A stretch of 64,000 nt of DNA from Sulfurivermis sp040755915 (GCA_040755915.1 JBFLWM010000031.1:26506-90505), one strand, 5' to 3'; numbered from the stretch's first letter, positions 34,301-44,489 are shown. Numbers and translations are program-made. Notes: generated from the sequence alone by a model not told the origin.

Positions 34301-35320
34301 TTATTGCATTTCCTGGTGATACTTGGCGATCAGCTCGACTTCGTTCTTGGAGCCGAGGATCACCGGCACGCGCTGGTGCAGGTTGCTCGGCTGGATATCG
34401 AGGATGCGGTGCTTGCCGGTGATGGCCGCGCCGCCGGCCTGCTCGACGATGAAGCCCATCGGGTTGGCCTCGTACATCAGGCGCAGCTTGCCCTCGGTGC
34501 CCTTCTCCTTCATCTTGCTGTCCAGCGGATACATGAATACGCCGCCACGGGTGAGGATGCGGTGCACCTCGGCCACCATGGAGGCGATCCAGCGCATATT
34601 GAAGTCCTTGCCACGCGGGCCTTCCTTGCCGGCCAGGCACTCGTCGACGTAACGCTTCACCGGGGCCTCCCAGAAACGCATGTTGGAGGCGTTGATGGCG
34701 AACTCCTTGGTGTCGGCCGGGATGGTCATGTTGGGGTGAGTGAGGACGAACTCACCGATATTCTGGTCCAGGGTGAAGCCGTTCACGCCGCGGCCGGTAG
34801 TCAGCACCATCATGGTGGAGGGGCCATACAGGGCGTAGCCGGCGCAGACCTGTTCGGTGCCGCGCTGGAGGAAATCCTCGGCCGTCGGGTTCACGCAGTT
34901 ACCCTTGCAGCGCAGGATGGAGAAGATGGTACCGACGGAGACGTTGACGTCGATATTGGACGAGCCGTCCAGCGGGTCGAAGGTCATCAGATATTTGCCG
35001 CGCGGGTACTGGCCGGGGATCTGGTAGACCTCTTCCATTTCTTCCGAGGCCATGGCGGCCAGGTGACCGGCCCACTCATTGGTCTTGAGGAAGACTTCAT
35101 TGGAGATCACGTCCAGCTTCTTCTGATCTTCGCCCTGCACGTTTTCGGTACCGGCGGCGCCGAGTACGCCGACCAGAGCGCCGTGGTTGACCAGGTTGGA
35201 GATCACCTTGCAGGCGGTGACGACGTCATTGAGCAGGGAGGTGAAGTCGCCGGTAGCGCCGGGGATGTGGCGCTGTTCCTCGATGATGAACTGCGTGATG
35301 GTAGTGCGGTGATTGTGCAT
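34301..35320 (-). CDS. fbp: fructose-1,6-bisphosphatase class I
   Basis: The enzyme removes the 1-phosphate of fructose 1,6-bisphosphate in gluconeogenesis and the Calvin cycle. Metal-binding and catalytic signatures are visible: ASEEMEEVY, FDPLDGSSNIDVN, and MYPLDSKMKEKGTEGKLRLMYEANPM in two adjoining parts, with GGAAITGKHRIL near the end. An AGGAAG site precedes the ATG at 35320. With phosphoribulokinase in the window, a Calvin-cycle role is plausible. Confidence 0.95.
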   Translation of the reverse strand: MHNHRTTITQFIIEEQRHIPGATGDFTSLLNDVVTACKVISNLVNHGALVGVLGAAGTENVQGEDQKKLDVISNEVFLKTNEWAGHLAAMASEEMEEVYQIPGQYPRGKYLMTFDPLDGSSNIDVNVSVGTIFSILRCKGNCVNPTAEDFLQRGTEQVCAGYALYGPSTMMVLTTGRGVNGFTLDQNIGEFVLTHPNMTIPADTKEFAINASNMRFWEAPVKRYVDECLAGKEGPRGKDFNMRWIASMVAEVHRILTRGGVFMYPLDSKMKEKGTEGKLRLMYEANPMGFIVEQAGGAAITGKHRILDIQPSNLHQRVPVILGSKNEVELIAKYHQEMQ

Positions 35321-35453
35321 TTCGATGCTTCCTGAAGTTTGAAAAAACGAAACCTGTTCCCGGTGCGTTATCGCGCCGTCGCCCATTGCTGTCTCTGGCT
35401 GGGTCTGGAATCTGCGGCAGGACCGCCGCCAATACTTGATTTATGCCAGTATA

Positions 35454-36197
35454 TCATGGACTGATGATAGGGCCAGCAGGTGGCGGGAGGGTGGTGATGC
35501 GGGTCATGGTGTCCTCTATCCAGTTTTCCACCGCGGCGTTGATCTCTGCGGTGTCCATACCCTGCGGGTCGATGACCGGGCCCACCACCACCTGAATGGT
35601 CCCGGGGTACTTCAGGATGCTGTTACGGCGCCAGAACTCCCCGGCGTTGTGCGCCACCGGGACGACGGGATAGCCGCTTTTCTTGGCCAGCATGGCGCCG
35701 CCGATATTGTATTTGCCCCGGCTACCCGGAGCGGTGCGCGTGCCTTCCGGGAAGATCACCAGCCAGATGCCCGCCTTGAGGCGGTCTGTGCCCTGCTCCA
35801 CGACCTGCTGCAGGGCCTTGCGCCCGGCACTGCGGTCGATGCCGATGGCCTTGAGCAAAGCCAGACCCCAGCCGAAGATGGGGATGTGGAACAGCGACTT
35901 TTTCAGCACCCAGGTCTGCGGCGGGAAGACGCGCTGCAATGCCAGGGTTTCCCAGGCTGACTGATGCTTGGCGAGCACGATGGCCGGACCGGCCGGGATG
36001 TTTTCCCGCCCGCTGACCTGGTAGCGCAGGCCGCAGGTCAGGGCCAGCCACCACAGCACGAACTGTCCCCAGCGCGTCATTACCCAGTAGCGCGTCGGGT
36101 AAGAAAACGGAAACACCAGCGGCATGAACGGCAGCAGCAGGAACAGCGCACCGATCATGCCGACGTAGAACAGCAGGGAGCGCAGCACGAGAATCAT
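35454..36197 (-). CDS. plsC: 1-acylglycerol-3-phosphate O-acyltransferase (PlsC family)
   Basis: A membrane segment (about 5-33) precedes the acyltransferase domain. The catalytic box reads KHQSAWET (an H-x4-E version of HX4D), and the glycerol-phosphate motif is FPEGTR. The enzyme adds the second acyl chain to lysophosphatidate in phospholipid synthesis. The start overlaps the gmhB end by four bases; gene order gmhB-plsC near gyrB is the same as in Pseudomonas. Confidence 0.9.
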   Translation of the reverse strand: MILVLRSLLFYVGMIGALFLLLPFMPLVFPFSYPTRYWVMTRWGQFVLWWLALTCGLRYQVSGRENIPAGPAIVLAKHQSAWETLALQRVFPPQTWVLKKSLFHIPIFGWGLALLKAIGIDRSAGRKALQQVVEQGTDRLKAGIWLVIFPEGTRTAPGSRGKYNIGGAMLAKKSGYPVVPVAHNAGEFWRRNSILKYPGTIQVVVGPVIDPQGMDTAEINAAVENWIEDTMTRITTLPPPAGPIISP

Positions 36198-36730
36198 GAC
36201 AGCAGGGCGTCCACAACGGCGGCGAGATCCGCATGTACCGGTACCCCTGCGAGCCCCTTGCCCTTGGCCAGGGTGCGTTCGCCCTTGCCGGTACGCACGA
36301 GTATGGGATCGGCACCCACCGCCTGTGCGGCCTCGAGGTCTCGCAGCGAATCTCCGACCGCTGGCACGCCACGCAACGAAATCTGCAACCGTGCCTCGAT
36401 GTCACGAAACAGCCCGGGCTTTGGCTTGCGGCAGTCGCAATGATCATCGGGGCCATGGGGGCAATAGAAGATGGCCTCGATTTGGCCACCGAGCGGAGCC
36501 AGCAGACGATGCAGCTTGTCGTGGATGCGCTGCAGGGTGGCGAGGTCGTAATAGCCGCGTGCCACCCCCGACTGATTGGTCGCCACCACTACCCGCCAGC
36601 CGGCCTGGGTCAGGCGGGCGATGGCCTCCAGGCTGCCGGGGATGGGGATGAACTCTTCCGGTGACTTGATGTAATCGTCGGAGTCTTCGTTGATGACTCC
36701 ATCGCGGTCCAAAACGATGAGCTTGAGCAT
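36194..36730 (-). CDS. gmhB: D-glycero-beta-D-manno-heptose-1,7-bisphosphate 7-phosphatase
   Basis: A HAD phosphatase with the nucleophile motif LDRDGVIN at the N-terminus, the zinc-binding cysteine/histidine cluster YCPHGPDDHCDCRKPKPG, and the family motif GDSLRDLEAAQAVG. It makes ADP-heptose precursor for the lipopolysaccharide inner core. It is in an operon with plsC (four-base overlap) and the MazG-like gene (one-base overlap). Confidence 0.92.
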   Translation of the reverse strand: MLKLIVLDRDGVINEDSDDYIKSPEEFIPIPGSLEAIARLTQAGWRVVVATNQSGVARGYYDLATLQRIHDKLHRLLAPLGGQIEAIFYCPHGPDDHCDCRKPKPGLFRDIEARLQISLRGVPAVGDSLRDLEAAQAVGADPILVRTGKGERTLAKGKGLAGVPVHADLAAVVDALLS

Positions 36731-37068
36731 CAGTCGCGGAACTCCGATACGCGGATACGGCCATTCACCATGCGTGAGTCGCGCTGCATGATCTTGTCCA
36801 TCTTTTTCCAGAAGGCCTCCTTCAGGTCGAAGTCGGCTGAAATGCCGGTGCCGATGAGGAGGATGAACAGATCAGCAACCTCCTCCGCCAGCTGTTCCTT
36901 CGACTTGCCCTTGGTGATGGCGGCGCCGATTTCGCCCAGCTCCTCGGCCATCAATGCCATGCGGTAGGTGAGTTCCTCGCCACCGCGATTGCGGAAATCG
37001 TGCTTGTCGTGAAAGGCCTGCACGGCGGCCAGCATCGCGGTATAGGAATCAGTGTTGCGGTCGGTCAT
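36730..37068 (-). CDS. MazG-like nucleotide pyrophosphohydrolase, 112 aa
   Basis: The protein has a single all-alpha MazG-type NTP-PPase domain. Metal-binding acidic clusters EELGEIG and EEVADLFILL are in the correct arrangement. It probably hydrolyses non-canonical or excess nucleotides. It sits between glyS and gmhB, with a one-base overlap on gmhB and a 55-base gap to the end of glyS. Confidence 0.85.
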   Translation of the reverse strand: MTDRNTDSYTAMLAAVQAFHDKHDFRNRGGEELTYRMALMAEELGEIGAAITKGKSKEQLAEEVADLFILLIGTGISADFDLKEAFWKKMDKIMQRDSRMVNGRIRVSEFRD

Positions 37069-37123
37069 TACGGGTACTCCAAAGCGCCTGCGCGGGGTGC
37101 GTTGCGCACCCCGCCATTACCGC

Positions 37124-39205
37124 TCAACCCTGCAGCCGGGACAGGTCAGCCGCCTGCAGGAACAGCTCGGACAGGCGCTTCAACAGCGCCAGCCGGTTGT
37201 TGCGCACAGTTTCGTCTTCGGCCATGACCATCACCTGATCGAAGAAGGCGTCCACCGCGCCGCGCAGCCCAGCCAGTTGGCACAGTGCCTCGGTGTAATT
37301 GCGCTGGCTGAACAGCGGCGCGACCTTGCCGGCCATGGCCTCGACCTGATCGGCCAGGGTTTTCTCCGCGGCCTCGGCAAGGTGGCCTTTGTCCACGGCC
37401 CCGGTGATGTTGCCGCCGGCCTGGCGCAGGATGTTGGCGATGCGTTTGTTGGCGGCGGCCAGCGACTCTGCCTCAGGCAGCTTGCGGAAGGTGGTGACGG
37501 CACGCACGCGGGCATCGAAATCACGCGGCTGCGTCGGCCGCTGTGCCAGCACGGCGTCGAAAGTGTCGTGGGCCACACCAGTATCGGCATAGTAGGCGCG
37601 CAAACGTTCCAGCATGAATTCCAGCACCTGATTGACCGTCTCCCCTTCCAGCTTGACGCCGTTGCCGGCGAAGTTGTCGAAGGCGGTCTGCAACAGGGTC
37701 TGCAGGTCGAGATCGAGGTTGTTCTCGATGATGGTACGCAGCACGCCGAGCGCGGCGCGGCGCAGGGCAAAGGGGTCCTTGTCGCCGGTGGGCGGCTGGC
37801 CGATACCGAAGATACCCACCAGGGTATCGATGCGATCGGCAATGGCGAGGGCCTGGCCGGTGCGGGTTTCGGGCAGCCGGTCGCCGGCGAAGCGCGGCAT
37901 GTACTGCTCGTCCAGCGCTGCAGCCACCTCGGCGTCCTCGCCGTCATGGGCGGCATAATAGCGGCCCATGATGCCCTGCAGTTCCGGGAACTCGCCCACC
38001 ATGTTGGTGAGCAGGTCGCACTTCGACAGTTCGCCGGCGCGGGTGGCCAGTTTGGCATCGCCGCCGATGTGGTAGGCGACGGACGCCGCCAGCTTGGCGA
38101 CACGGGCACTCTTGTCTGCCAGTGTGCCCAGCTTGTTCTGGAACACCACGTTCTTCAGCGCGACGCCGTGGGCGGAGAGTTTCTGCTTGCGGTCCTGATT
38201 CCAGAAGAAGTCGGCGTCGGTGAGGCGCGGACGCACCACGCGCTCGTTGCCGGCGCGCACATGGCGGACATCGTGGCTCTCGATGTTGGACAGGGTGATG
38301 AAGTACGGCAGCAGCCTGCCGTCGGCATCCTGTACCGGAAAGTATTTCTGGTTGCCCTTCATGGTGGAGATCAGCGCCTCGGCGGGCACGTCCAGAAAGC
38401 GCTCCTCGAATTTGCCGGTGATGGCTACCGGCCATTCCACCAGGCCCGTCACCTCATCCAACAGGTCCTCGTCGATGAGGGCCTCGCCCTTCACCGCGGC
38501 GGCGGCCTCCAGTACCTGGGCACGCACCGCCTCGCGGCGCGCCTCGAAATCGGCCACCACCTTGCCCTCGGTTTCCAGCAGCGGGGCGTAGGCCGCGGGT
38601 TCGCCCAGGTACAGCTGGCCCGGGCTCATGAAGCGGTGGCCGCGGGTTTCCCGGCCGCTGCGGGTGGCGAGGATCTCGCAGTCGATGACCTGGTCACCGA
38701 ACAGCATGACTACCCAGTGCACCGGCCGGACGAACTCGGCGTCCAGGCTGCCCCAGCGCATGCGCTTGGGAATGGGCAGCTTGTCGAGAGAGGCCTGCAC
38801 GATCTCCGGCAGCAGTTCGGCGGTGGGTCGACCCTGCTGCCGGGCGCGGTGTACCAGCCAGGCCCCCTTGTCGGTCTTGAGGTGGTCGAGTTGATCGACC
38901 TCCACGCCGCAGGAGGCCGCGAACCCCTTGGCGGCCTGGGTCGGGTTGCCTTCGCCGTCGAAGGCGGCGGTCAGCGCCGGGCCGCGGCGCTCCATTTCCT
39001 TGTCCGGCTGGGCCACGGCCAGGTCCCGGACCAGTACCGCCAGACGGCGCGGCGTGGCGTAGAACTGTACCTCGCCGCGCACCAGATCGGCCTTGGCCAG
39101 CCCTTCCTTCACCCCCTCGCCAAAGGCGATCATCAGGCGCTTGAGGGCCTTGGGCGGCAGCTCTTCGGTACCGATCTCGACGAGAAAATCCTTGAACGTG
39201 CTCAT
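37124..39205 (-). CDS. glyS: glycyl-tRNA synthetase beta subunit
   Basis: The 693-residue beta subunit of the bacterial alpha2beta2 glycyl-tRNA synthetase starts with FLVEIGTEELPPKALKRL. Recognisable features include the GRETRGHRFM block, the EVTGLVEWPVAITGKFE region, FVLRRAALG-like PFALRRAALGVLR, and a C-terminal anticodon-binding (DALR) region. It binds tRNA. glyQ ends directly against it with no gap. Confidence 0.96.
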   Translation of the reverse strand: MSTFKDFLVEIGTEELPPKALKRLMIAFGEGVKEGLAKADLVRGEVQFYATPRRLAVLVRDLAVAQPDKEMERRGPALTAAFDGEGNPTQAAKGFAASCGVEVDQLDHLKTDKGAWLVHRARQQGRPTAELLPEIVQASLDKLPIPKRMRWGSLDAEFVRPVHWVVMLFGDQVIDCEILATRSGRETRGHRFMSPGQLYLGEPAAYAPLLETEGKVVADFEARREAVRAQVLEAAAAVKGEALIDEDLLDEVTGLVEWPVAITGKFEERFLDVPAEALISTMKGNQKYFPVQDADGRLLPYFITLSNIESHDVRHVRAGNERVVRPRLTDADFFWNQDRKQKLSAHGVALKNVVFQNKLGTLADKSARVAKLAASVAYHIGGDAKLATRAGELSKCDLLTNMVGEFPELQGIMGRYYAAHDGEDAEVAAALDEQYMPRFAGDRLPETRTGQALAIADRIDTLVGIFGIGQPPTGDKDPFALRRAALGVLRTIIENNLDLDLQTLLQTAFDNFAGNGVKLEGETVNQVLEFMLERLRAYYADTGVAHDTFDAVLAQRPTQPRDFDARVRAVTTFRKLPEAESLAAANKRIANILRQAGGNITGAVDKGHLAEAAEKTLADQVEAMAGKVAPLFSQRNYTEALCQLAGLRGAVDAFFDQVMVMAEDETVRNNRLALLKRLSELFLQAADLSRLQG

Positions 39206-40126
<921 letters not shown>

Positions 40127-40164
40127 GACATCCCCGCAAAATCCGTTGGGTACAAAAGCGGCGG

Positions 40165-40194
40165 ATTATAGCGCGCCCCTGCCGAGGCAGTTAA
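40165..40194 (-). promoter_or_regulatory. candidate sigma-70 promoter of the glyQ operon
   Basis: On the minus strand a perfect -10 TATAAT (40165-40170) follows a weaker -35 TTAACT (40189-40194) at 18-base spacing. The -10 element lies about 40 bases before glyQ. Confidence 0.6.
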
Positions 40195-40266
40195 GCACTA
40201 TTAGGGGCGATGGCAGCGCATTTGCGGTAAAATGCGCCGCCTTATCCCCGCCATACCGAAGGTTTC

Positions 40267-41385
40267 ATGTCACAGTCACAGCACAACGATTCGCCGGGAG
40301 CGAATCGTGGCAGCGAAAAGCTACCCGAAGGGCGGGCGCCAGGGACGGCGCCCGTCAAGGCCGTCGCCCTGGTATCGGGCGGGCTGGACTCCATGCTCGC
40401 CGTCCGCGTCATCCAGGAACAGGGTATCCACGTCGAGGGCATCAATTTCTACACCGGTTTCTGTGTGGAAGGGCACACCCATGCCATCCGCAAGAAGGAC
40501 CAGGGCAAGGACAAGCGCAACAATGCCCTGTGGGTGGCCGAACAGCTCGGCATCAAGCTTCACATCATCGACATCGTCGAGGAGTACAAGGATGTGCTGC
40601 TCAACCCGAAGCACGGCTACGGCGCCAACATGAACCCGTGTCTGGACTGCAAGATCTTCATGGTGCACAAGGCGCTGGAATGGGCGGAGAAGCACGGTTT
40701 CGATTTCATCATTACCGGCGAGGTCATCGGCCAGCGTCCCATGTCGCAGCGCAAGGACACCCTGCCGGTGGTGGCACGCGAGTCCGGCGCCCACGATCGC
40801 CTGCTGCGCCCGCTGTGCGCGAAGAACCTGCCCCCCACCCTGCCGGAGCGCGAGGGCTGGGTGGAGCGCGACAAGCTGCATGATTTCTCCGGCCGCACCC
40901 GCAAGCCGCAGATGGCCCTGGCCGCCAGGTTCGGCTTCAGTGATTACGCCTCCCCCGCCGGGGGTTGCTGCTTCCTTACCGACGAGGCCTATTCGCGCAA
41001 GCTGGTGGACCTGTGGCAGGCCCGCGGCAGGCGCGAGTACGAAATGGACGACATCATGCTGCTCAAGGTGGGGCGCCACATCCGTCCCGCGCCGCACTAC
41101 AAGCTGATCGTCGGCCGCGAAGAAGGCGAGAACAATTTCCTCGAAGGCTACCGCAAGCAGTTCGTCCACCTGCGCTGCACCAGTCACACCGGACCGCTGG
41201 TGCTGCTGGATGGCGAGGCGAACGAGGAAGACCTGCGGCTGGCGGCGCGCATCACCGCGCGCTATTCCAAGGGTCATCTGGCCGAACAGGTCACCGTGCA
41301 GGTGACCGGTCTGGACGGCGTGAGCCGGGAGCTTGCGGTGGCGCCCCTGCCGCCGGACGAACTCAAGCCGGAGTGGCACCTGTAA
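40267..41385 (+). CDS. PP-loop tRNA thiolation-type protein, 372 aa
   Basis: An adenylating PP-loop SGGLDS sits near residue 37, as in ThiI and MnmA-like thiouridylases. Cysteine pairs CLDC (about 124) and GGCCFL (about 236) and a ITGEVIGQRPMSQ motif agree with a subgroup often labelled tRNA methyltransferase or thiouridylase. The first 28 or so residues are Gly/Pro-rich and contain two DNA hairpins, so they are probably not part of the fold. TusA follows with a one-base overlap, suggesting a sulfur relay to tRNA or another acceptor. The exact substrate is unknown. Confidence 0.8.
   Translation: MSQSQHNDSPGANRGSEKLPEGRAPGTAPVKAVALVSGGLDSMLAVRVIQEQGIHVEGINFYTGFCVEGHTHAIRKKDQGKDKRNNALWVAEQLGIKLHIIDIVEEYKDVLLNPKHGYGANMNPCLDCKIFMVHKALEWAEKHGFDFIITGEVIGQRPMSQRKDTLPVVARESGAHDRLLRPLCAKNLPPTLPEREGWVERDKLHDFSGRTRKPQMALAARFGFSDYASPAGGCCFLTDEAYSRKLVDLWQARGRREYEMDDIMLLKVGRHIRPAPHYKLIVGREEGENNFLEGYRKQFVHLRCTSHTGPLVLLDGEANEEDLRLAARITARYSKGHLAEQVTVQVTGLDGVSRELAVAPLPPDELKPEWHL
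40286..40354. repeat. two adjacent hairpins in the 5' end of the PP-loop gene (REP-like)
   Basis: ACGATTCG (40286-40293) pairs with CGAATCGT (40301-40308), and CGGGCGCC (40333-40340) pairs with GGCGCCCG (40347-40354). The two stem-loops follow each other within the sequence encoding the unfolded N-terminus. They look like an inserted palindromic repeat unit that stayed in frame, or they regulate translation. Confidence 0.55.
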
Positions 41386-41618
41386 TGGCCCGGTATCAAC
41401 TCGACGCCCGCCGTCTGTTCTGCCCCATGCCGGTAATCCGCACCCAGAACAGGGTGGCGGAACTGCAACCCGGCGATGTGCTGGAGGTGACCTGCACCGA
41501 TCCGGGGGCGCTCAACGACATCCCGGCGTGGTGCCGCATCAACGGCCACAGGGTGCTGGGCACCCGGCGCGGGGACAATGAGGTGATCATCGAGGTCGAG
41601 GTGGGTGATGGGGCATAG
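41385..41618 (+). CDS. tusA: TusA-family sulfur carrier protein
   Basis: A 77-residue protein with the sulfur-accepting cysteine in LFCPMPVIRT (Cys13), the signature CPxP of TusA. The fold continues LQPGDVLEVTCTDPGALNDI and GHRVLG. TusA proteins pass persulfide sulfur, either to tRNA thiolation or to sulfur oxidation. It starts on the last base of the upstream PP-loop stop (TAATG). It overlaps the next gene by 11 bases. Confidence 0.9.
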   Translation: MARYQLDARRLFCPMPVIRTQNRVAELQPGDVLEVTCTDPGALNDIPAWCRINGHRVLGTRRGDNEVIIEVEVGDGA

Positions 41619-42783
41619 CCATACGCATGCGCCGCTGCCGGCGGGCAGCAAGGGCGACGAACGCTATCTGGCGACGCGCCGGGTGACCATCGTCGGTGCG
41701 GTGGTGAATTTGCTGCTGTCCATCGGCAAGGTGGTCATCGGTGTGATCGGTGGTTCCCCCGCCCTGGTGGCGGACGGCATCCATTCCCTGTCCGACCTGC
41801 TTACCGACATCATGGTGGTGTGGGCGGCCAAGCACGGCAGCAAGGACGCCGACGAGGACCACCCCTATGGCCATGGTCGCATCGAAACCGTGTCCACCGT
41901 AATCCTCGGTCTGGTGCTCCTGCTGGTGGCCGCCGGCATCATCTACGACGCCGCCTCGCGTCTGTTCCACCCCGAGCGCCTGACCCATCCCGGCATGCTG
42001 GCCCTGGTCATGGCCGCCATCTCGGTGCTGTCCAAGGAAGTGCTCTATCTGTATACCCTGCGTGTCGCCAAACGCATCCGCTCCAATCTGCTCAAGGCCA
42101 ACGCCTGGCATCACCGCAGCGACGCCATTTCGTCCATCGTGGTCATCGTCGGCATCGCCGGCACCATGGCCGGTCTGCCCTATCTGGACGCCATCGCGGC
42201 GGCGGCGGTGGGCCTGATGATCGCCAAGATCGCCTGGGACCTGGGCTGGCACGCCGTGCACGAGCTGGTGGATACCGCCCTGGAGGCCGAGCGGGTGGAG
42301 GCGATCCGCCGGGTGATCCAGTCCGTGGACGGCGTCAATGAACTGCATACCCTGCGCACCCGGCGCATGGGCGCCGATGCCCTGGTGGATGTGCACATCC
42401 AGGTCGACCCGCTGCTCAGTGTGTCCGAGGGGCACCACATCAGTGAGCGGGTACGGCAGCAGGTGATCCGCGAGATCGACGAAGTGCAGGATGTGCTGGT
42501 GCACATCGATCCGGAGGATGACGAACAGATCGCCCTGAGCGCCCACCTGCCGTCGCGGCAGGTGCTGCTGGCGAGGTTGCGGGAGTTCTGGCAGGATAGC
42601 CCCGCCGCCGCCCGGATCCGCCGCGTGACGCTACACTATCTCGACGGCAAGCTGCGGGTGGAGGTGTACCTGCCGCTGGAGCTGGCCCGCGACGAGGCGG
42701 AACGGCAACAGCTGACGGCGACCCTGCAGCAGCCGGCGCGCGATATGCCGGAAATCGAATCGCTGACGGTCCATTACAACTAA
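41608..42783 (+). CDS. CDF family divalent cation efflux transporter, 391 aa
   Basis: A histidine-containing N-terminus (MGHSHTHAPL) leads into six transmembrane helices. The metal-site motifs are ADGIHSLSDLLTD and WHHRSDAISS, each with the HxxxD pair typical of zinc, iron or manganese exporters. The C-terminal domain has the usual CDF cytoplasmic fold plus an extra region of about 80 residues. Start at 41608 overlaps tusA; GTG at 41605 is possible. The metal cannot be told. Confidence 0.88.
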   Translation: MGHSHTHAPLPAGSKGDERYLATRRVTIVGAVVNLLLSIGKVVIGVIGGSPALVADGIHSLSDLLTDIMVVWAAKHGSKDADEDHPYGHGRIETVSTVILGLVLLLVAAGIIYDAASRLFHPERLTHPGMLALVMAAISVLSKEVLYLYTLRVAKRIRSNLLKANAWHHRSDAISSIVVIVGIAGTMAGLPYLDAIAAAAVGLMIAKIAWDLGWHAVHELVDTALEAERVEAIRRVIQSVDGVNELHTLRTRRMGADALVDVHIQVDPLLSVSEGHHISERVRQQVIREIDEVQDVLVHIDPEDDEQIALSAHLPSRQVLLARLREFWQDSPAAARIRRVTLHYLDGKLRVEVYLPLELARDEAERQQLTATLQQPARDMPEIESLTVHYN

Positions 42784-42784
42784 C

Positions 42785-42830
42785 GCGCCAGTTTGGTGCG
42801 TTTTGTTATTTATGCGCACCACAACAGTGC
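42785..42830. promoter_or_regulatory. two NtrC-binding sites upstream of glnA
   Basis: GCGCC-N5-GGTGC (42785-42799) and GCACC-N5-AGTGC (42816-42830) each match the NtrC dyad GCACC-N5-GGTGC with one mismatch. Their centres are 31 bp apart, about three helical turns, and lie about 130 and 97 bp before the predicted start. The layout closely resembles E. coli glnAp2. Confidence 0.8.
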
Positions 42831-42893
42831 AATACGGCTCCGTCCGCCACCCGGCGCAAGAATTAACAGCTTTTAAATCATGCAGTTGCTTAA

Positions 42894-42909
42894 TGGCATG
42901 GTTCATGCA
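42894..42909 (+). promoter_or_regulatory. sigma-54 promoter of glnA
   Basis: TGGCATGGTTCATGCA matches the sigma-54 consensus TGGCACG-N4-TTGC with GG and GC at -24 and -12 in exact spacing. Together with the upstream NtrC sites it makes nitrogen-limited induction of glnA very likely. Confidence 0.82.
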
Positions 42910-42978
42910 CTTATTTGGACACAAATTTCCGGCCGCTAACCCGGCCAGCCTGTTGAGCGCTAACCTGGAGGCAGTGAG

Positions 42979-44388
42979 ATGTCTGGTGAAAATGTTCTGA
43001 ACATGATTAAGGAAAAGGGCGTGAAGTTTGTCGACTTCCGCTTTACCGATACCCTCGGCAAAGAGCAGCACGTGACCTACCCGGTGCGCCAGATCTCTGC
43101 CGACACCTTCACCGATGGCGTGATGTTCGACGGCTCCTCCATCTCCGGCTGGAAGCACATCAACGAATCCGACATGATCCTGATGCCGGACGCCTCCACC
43201 GCCTACCTGGATCCGTTCGCCGACGAGCCGATGATCAACATCACCTGCGACATCGTCGAGCCCTCCACCATGCAGGGCTACGAGCGTGACCCGCGCTCCA
43301 TCGCCAAGCGTGCCGAGGAATACCTGAAGTCCACCGGTATCGGCGACACCGCCTTCTTCGGTCCGGAACCCGAATTCTTCATCTTCGACGACATCCGCTG
43401 GGGCGCCGACATGTCCGGTTGCTTCGTCAAGATCGACTCCGAAGAAGCCGACTGGAACTCCGAGCGCGTCTACCCCAACGGCAACATGGGCCATCGTCCG
43501 GGTATCAAGGGCGGCTACTTCCCCGTTCCCCCGGTCGACTCCCTGCACGACATCCGCGCCGCCATGTGCCTGGCGATGGAAGAGATCGGCCTGAAGGTCG
43601 AGGTGCACCACCATGAAGTGGCCACCGCCGGCCAGTGCGAAATCGGCGTTTCCTTCAACACCCTGGTGAAGAAGGCCGACGAGGTGCAGAAGCTGAAGTA
43701 CGTGGTGCACAACGTGGCCCACGCCTACGGCAAGACCGCCACCTTCATGCCCAAGCCGATGGTGGGTGACAACGGTTCCGGCATGCACGTGCACCAGTCC
43801 ATCGCCAAGGGCGGTGTGAACCTGTTCTCCGGCAACCTGTACGGCGGCCTGTCCGAGACCGCGCTGTACTACATCGGCGGCATCATCAAGCACGCCCGTG
43901 CCCTGAACGCCATCACCAACCCGGGCACCAACTCCTACAAGCGTCTGGTCCCCGGCTTCGAAGCCCCGGTCATGCTGGCCTACTCCGCCCGCAACCGTTC
44001 CGCCTCGATCCGCATCCCCTTCGTTGCCAATCCGAAGGCCCGCCGCATCGAGACCCGTTTCCCGGACCCGACCGCCAACCCCTACCTGGCCTTCGCCGCC
44101 CTGATGATGGCCGGTATCGACGGCATCATTAACAAGATCCACCCGGGCGATGCCATGGACAAGGATCTGTATGACCTGCCGCCGGAAGAGGCCAAGGCCA
44201 TCCCGACCGTGTGCCATGCCCTGGACCAGGCGCTGGATTACCTGGACAAGGACCGCGAGTTCCTGACCCGCGGCGGCGTGTTCACCGACGACGTGATCGA
44301 TGCCTACATCAAGCTGAAGATGGACGACGTCACGCGCATGCGCATGACCACCCACCCCATCGAGTTCGACATGTACTACAGCCTGTAA
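42979..44388 (+). CDS. glnA: glutamine synthetase, type I
   Basis: The dodecameric GSI-beta enzyme makes glutamine from glutamate, ammonia and ATP. Seen are the N-terminal DFRFTDTLGKEQHV, the FDGSSISGWKHI loop, the FFGPEPEFFIFD metal site, and the NPGTNSYKRLVPGFEAPV substrate loop. The adenylylated tyrosine lies in KDLYDLPPEEAK (about residue 397). Codon usage is strongly biased, as in highly expressed genes. GGAGG precedes the ATG. Confidence 0.98.
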   Translation: MSGENVLNMIKEKGVKFVDFRFTDTLGKEQHVTYPVRQISADTFTDGVMFDGSSISGWKHINESDMILMPDASTAYLDPFADEPMINITCDIVEPSTMQGYERDPRSIAKRAEEYLKSTGIGDTAFFGPEPEFFIFDDIRWGADMSGCFVKIDSEEADWNSERVYPNGNMGHRPGIKGGYFPVPPVDSLHDIRAAMCLAMEEIGLKVEVHHHEVATAGQCEIGVSFNTLVKKADEVQKLKYVVHNVAHAYGKTATFMPKPMVGDNGSGMHVHQSIAKGGVNLFSGNLYGGLSETALYYIGGIIKHARALNAITNPGTNSYKRLVPGFEAPVMLAYSARNRSASIRIPFVANPKARRIETRFPDPTANPYLAFAALMMAGIDGIINKIHPGDAMDKDLYDLPPEEAKAIPTVCHALDQALDYLDKDREFLTRGGVFTDDVIDAYIKLKMDDVTRMRMTTHPIEFDMYYSL

Positions 44389-44412
44389 TACAGGCCGCAG
44401 TGAGCTCGAATG

Positions 44413-44442
44413 GAACGCCCCCGCAAGGGGGCGTTCTGTTTT
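44413..44442 (+). terminator. intrinsic terminator after glnA
   Basis: GAACGCCCCC (44413-44422) pairs with GGGGGCGTTC (44427-44436) across a GCAA loop and is followed by TGTTTT. Confidence 0.93.
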
Positions 44443-44489
44443 GTGGGCGGCTTGCGCGTGCCGTGGGCAAGCCTGCTATAGTTCAGCGC

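Noticed and set aside
42631..44355. A 574-codon minus-strand open frame opposite glnA
   Set aside because: The frame reflects strong codon bias in glnA; no ribosome site or recognisable domain.
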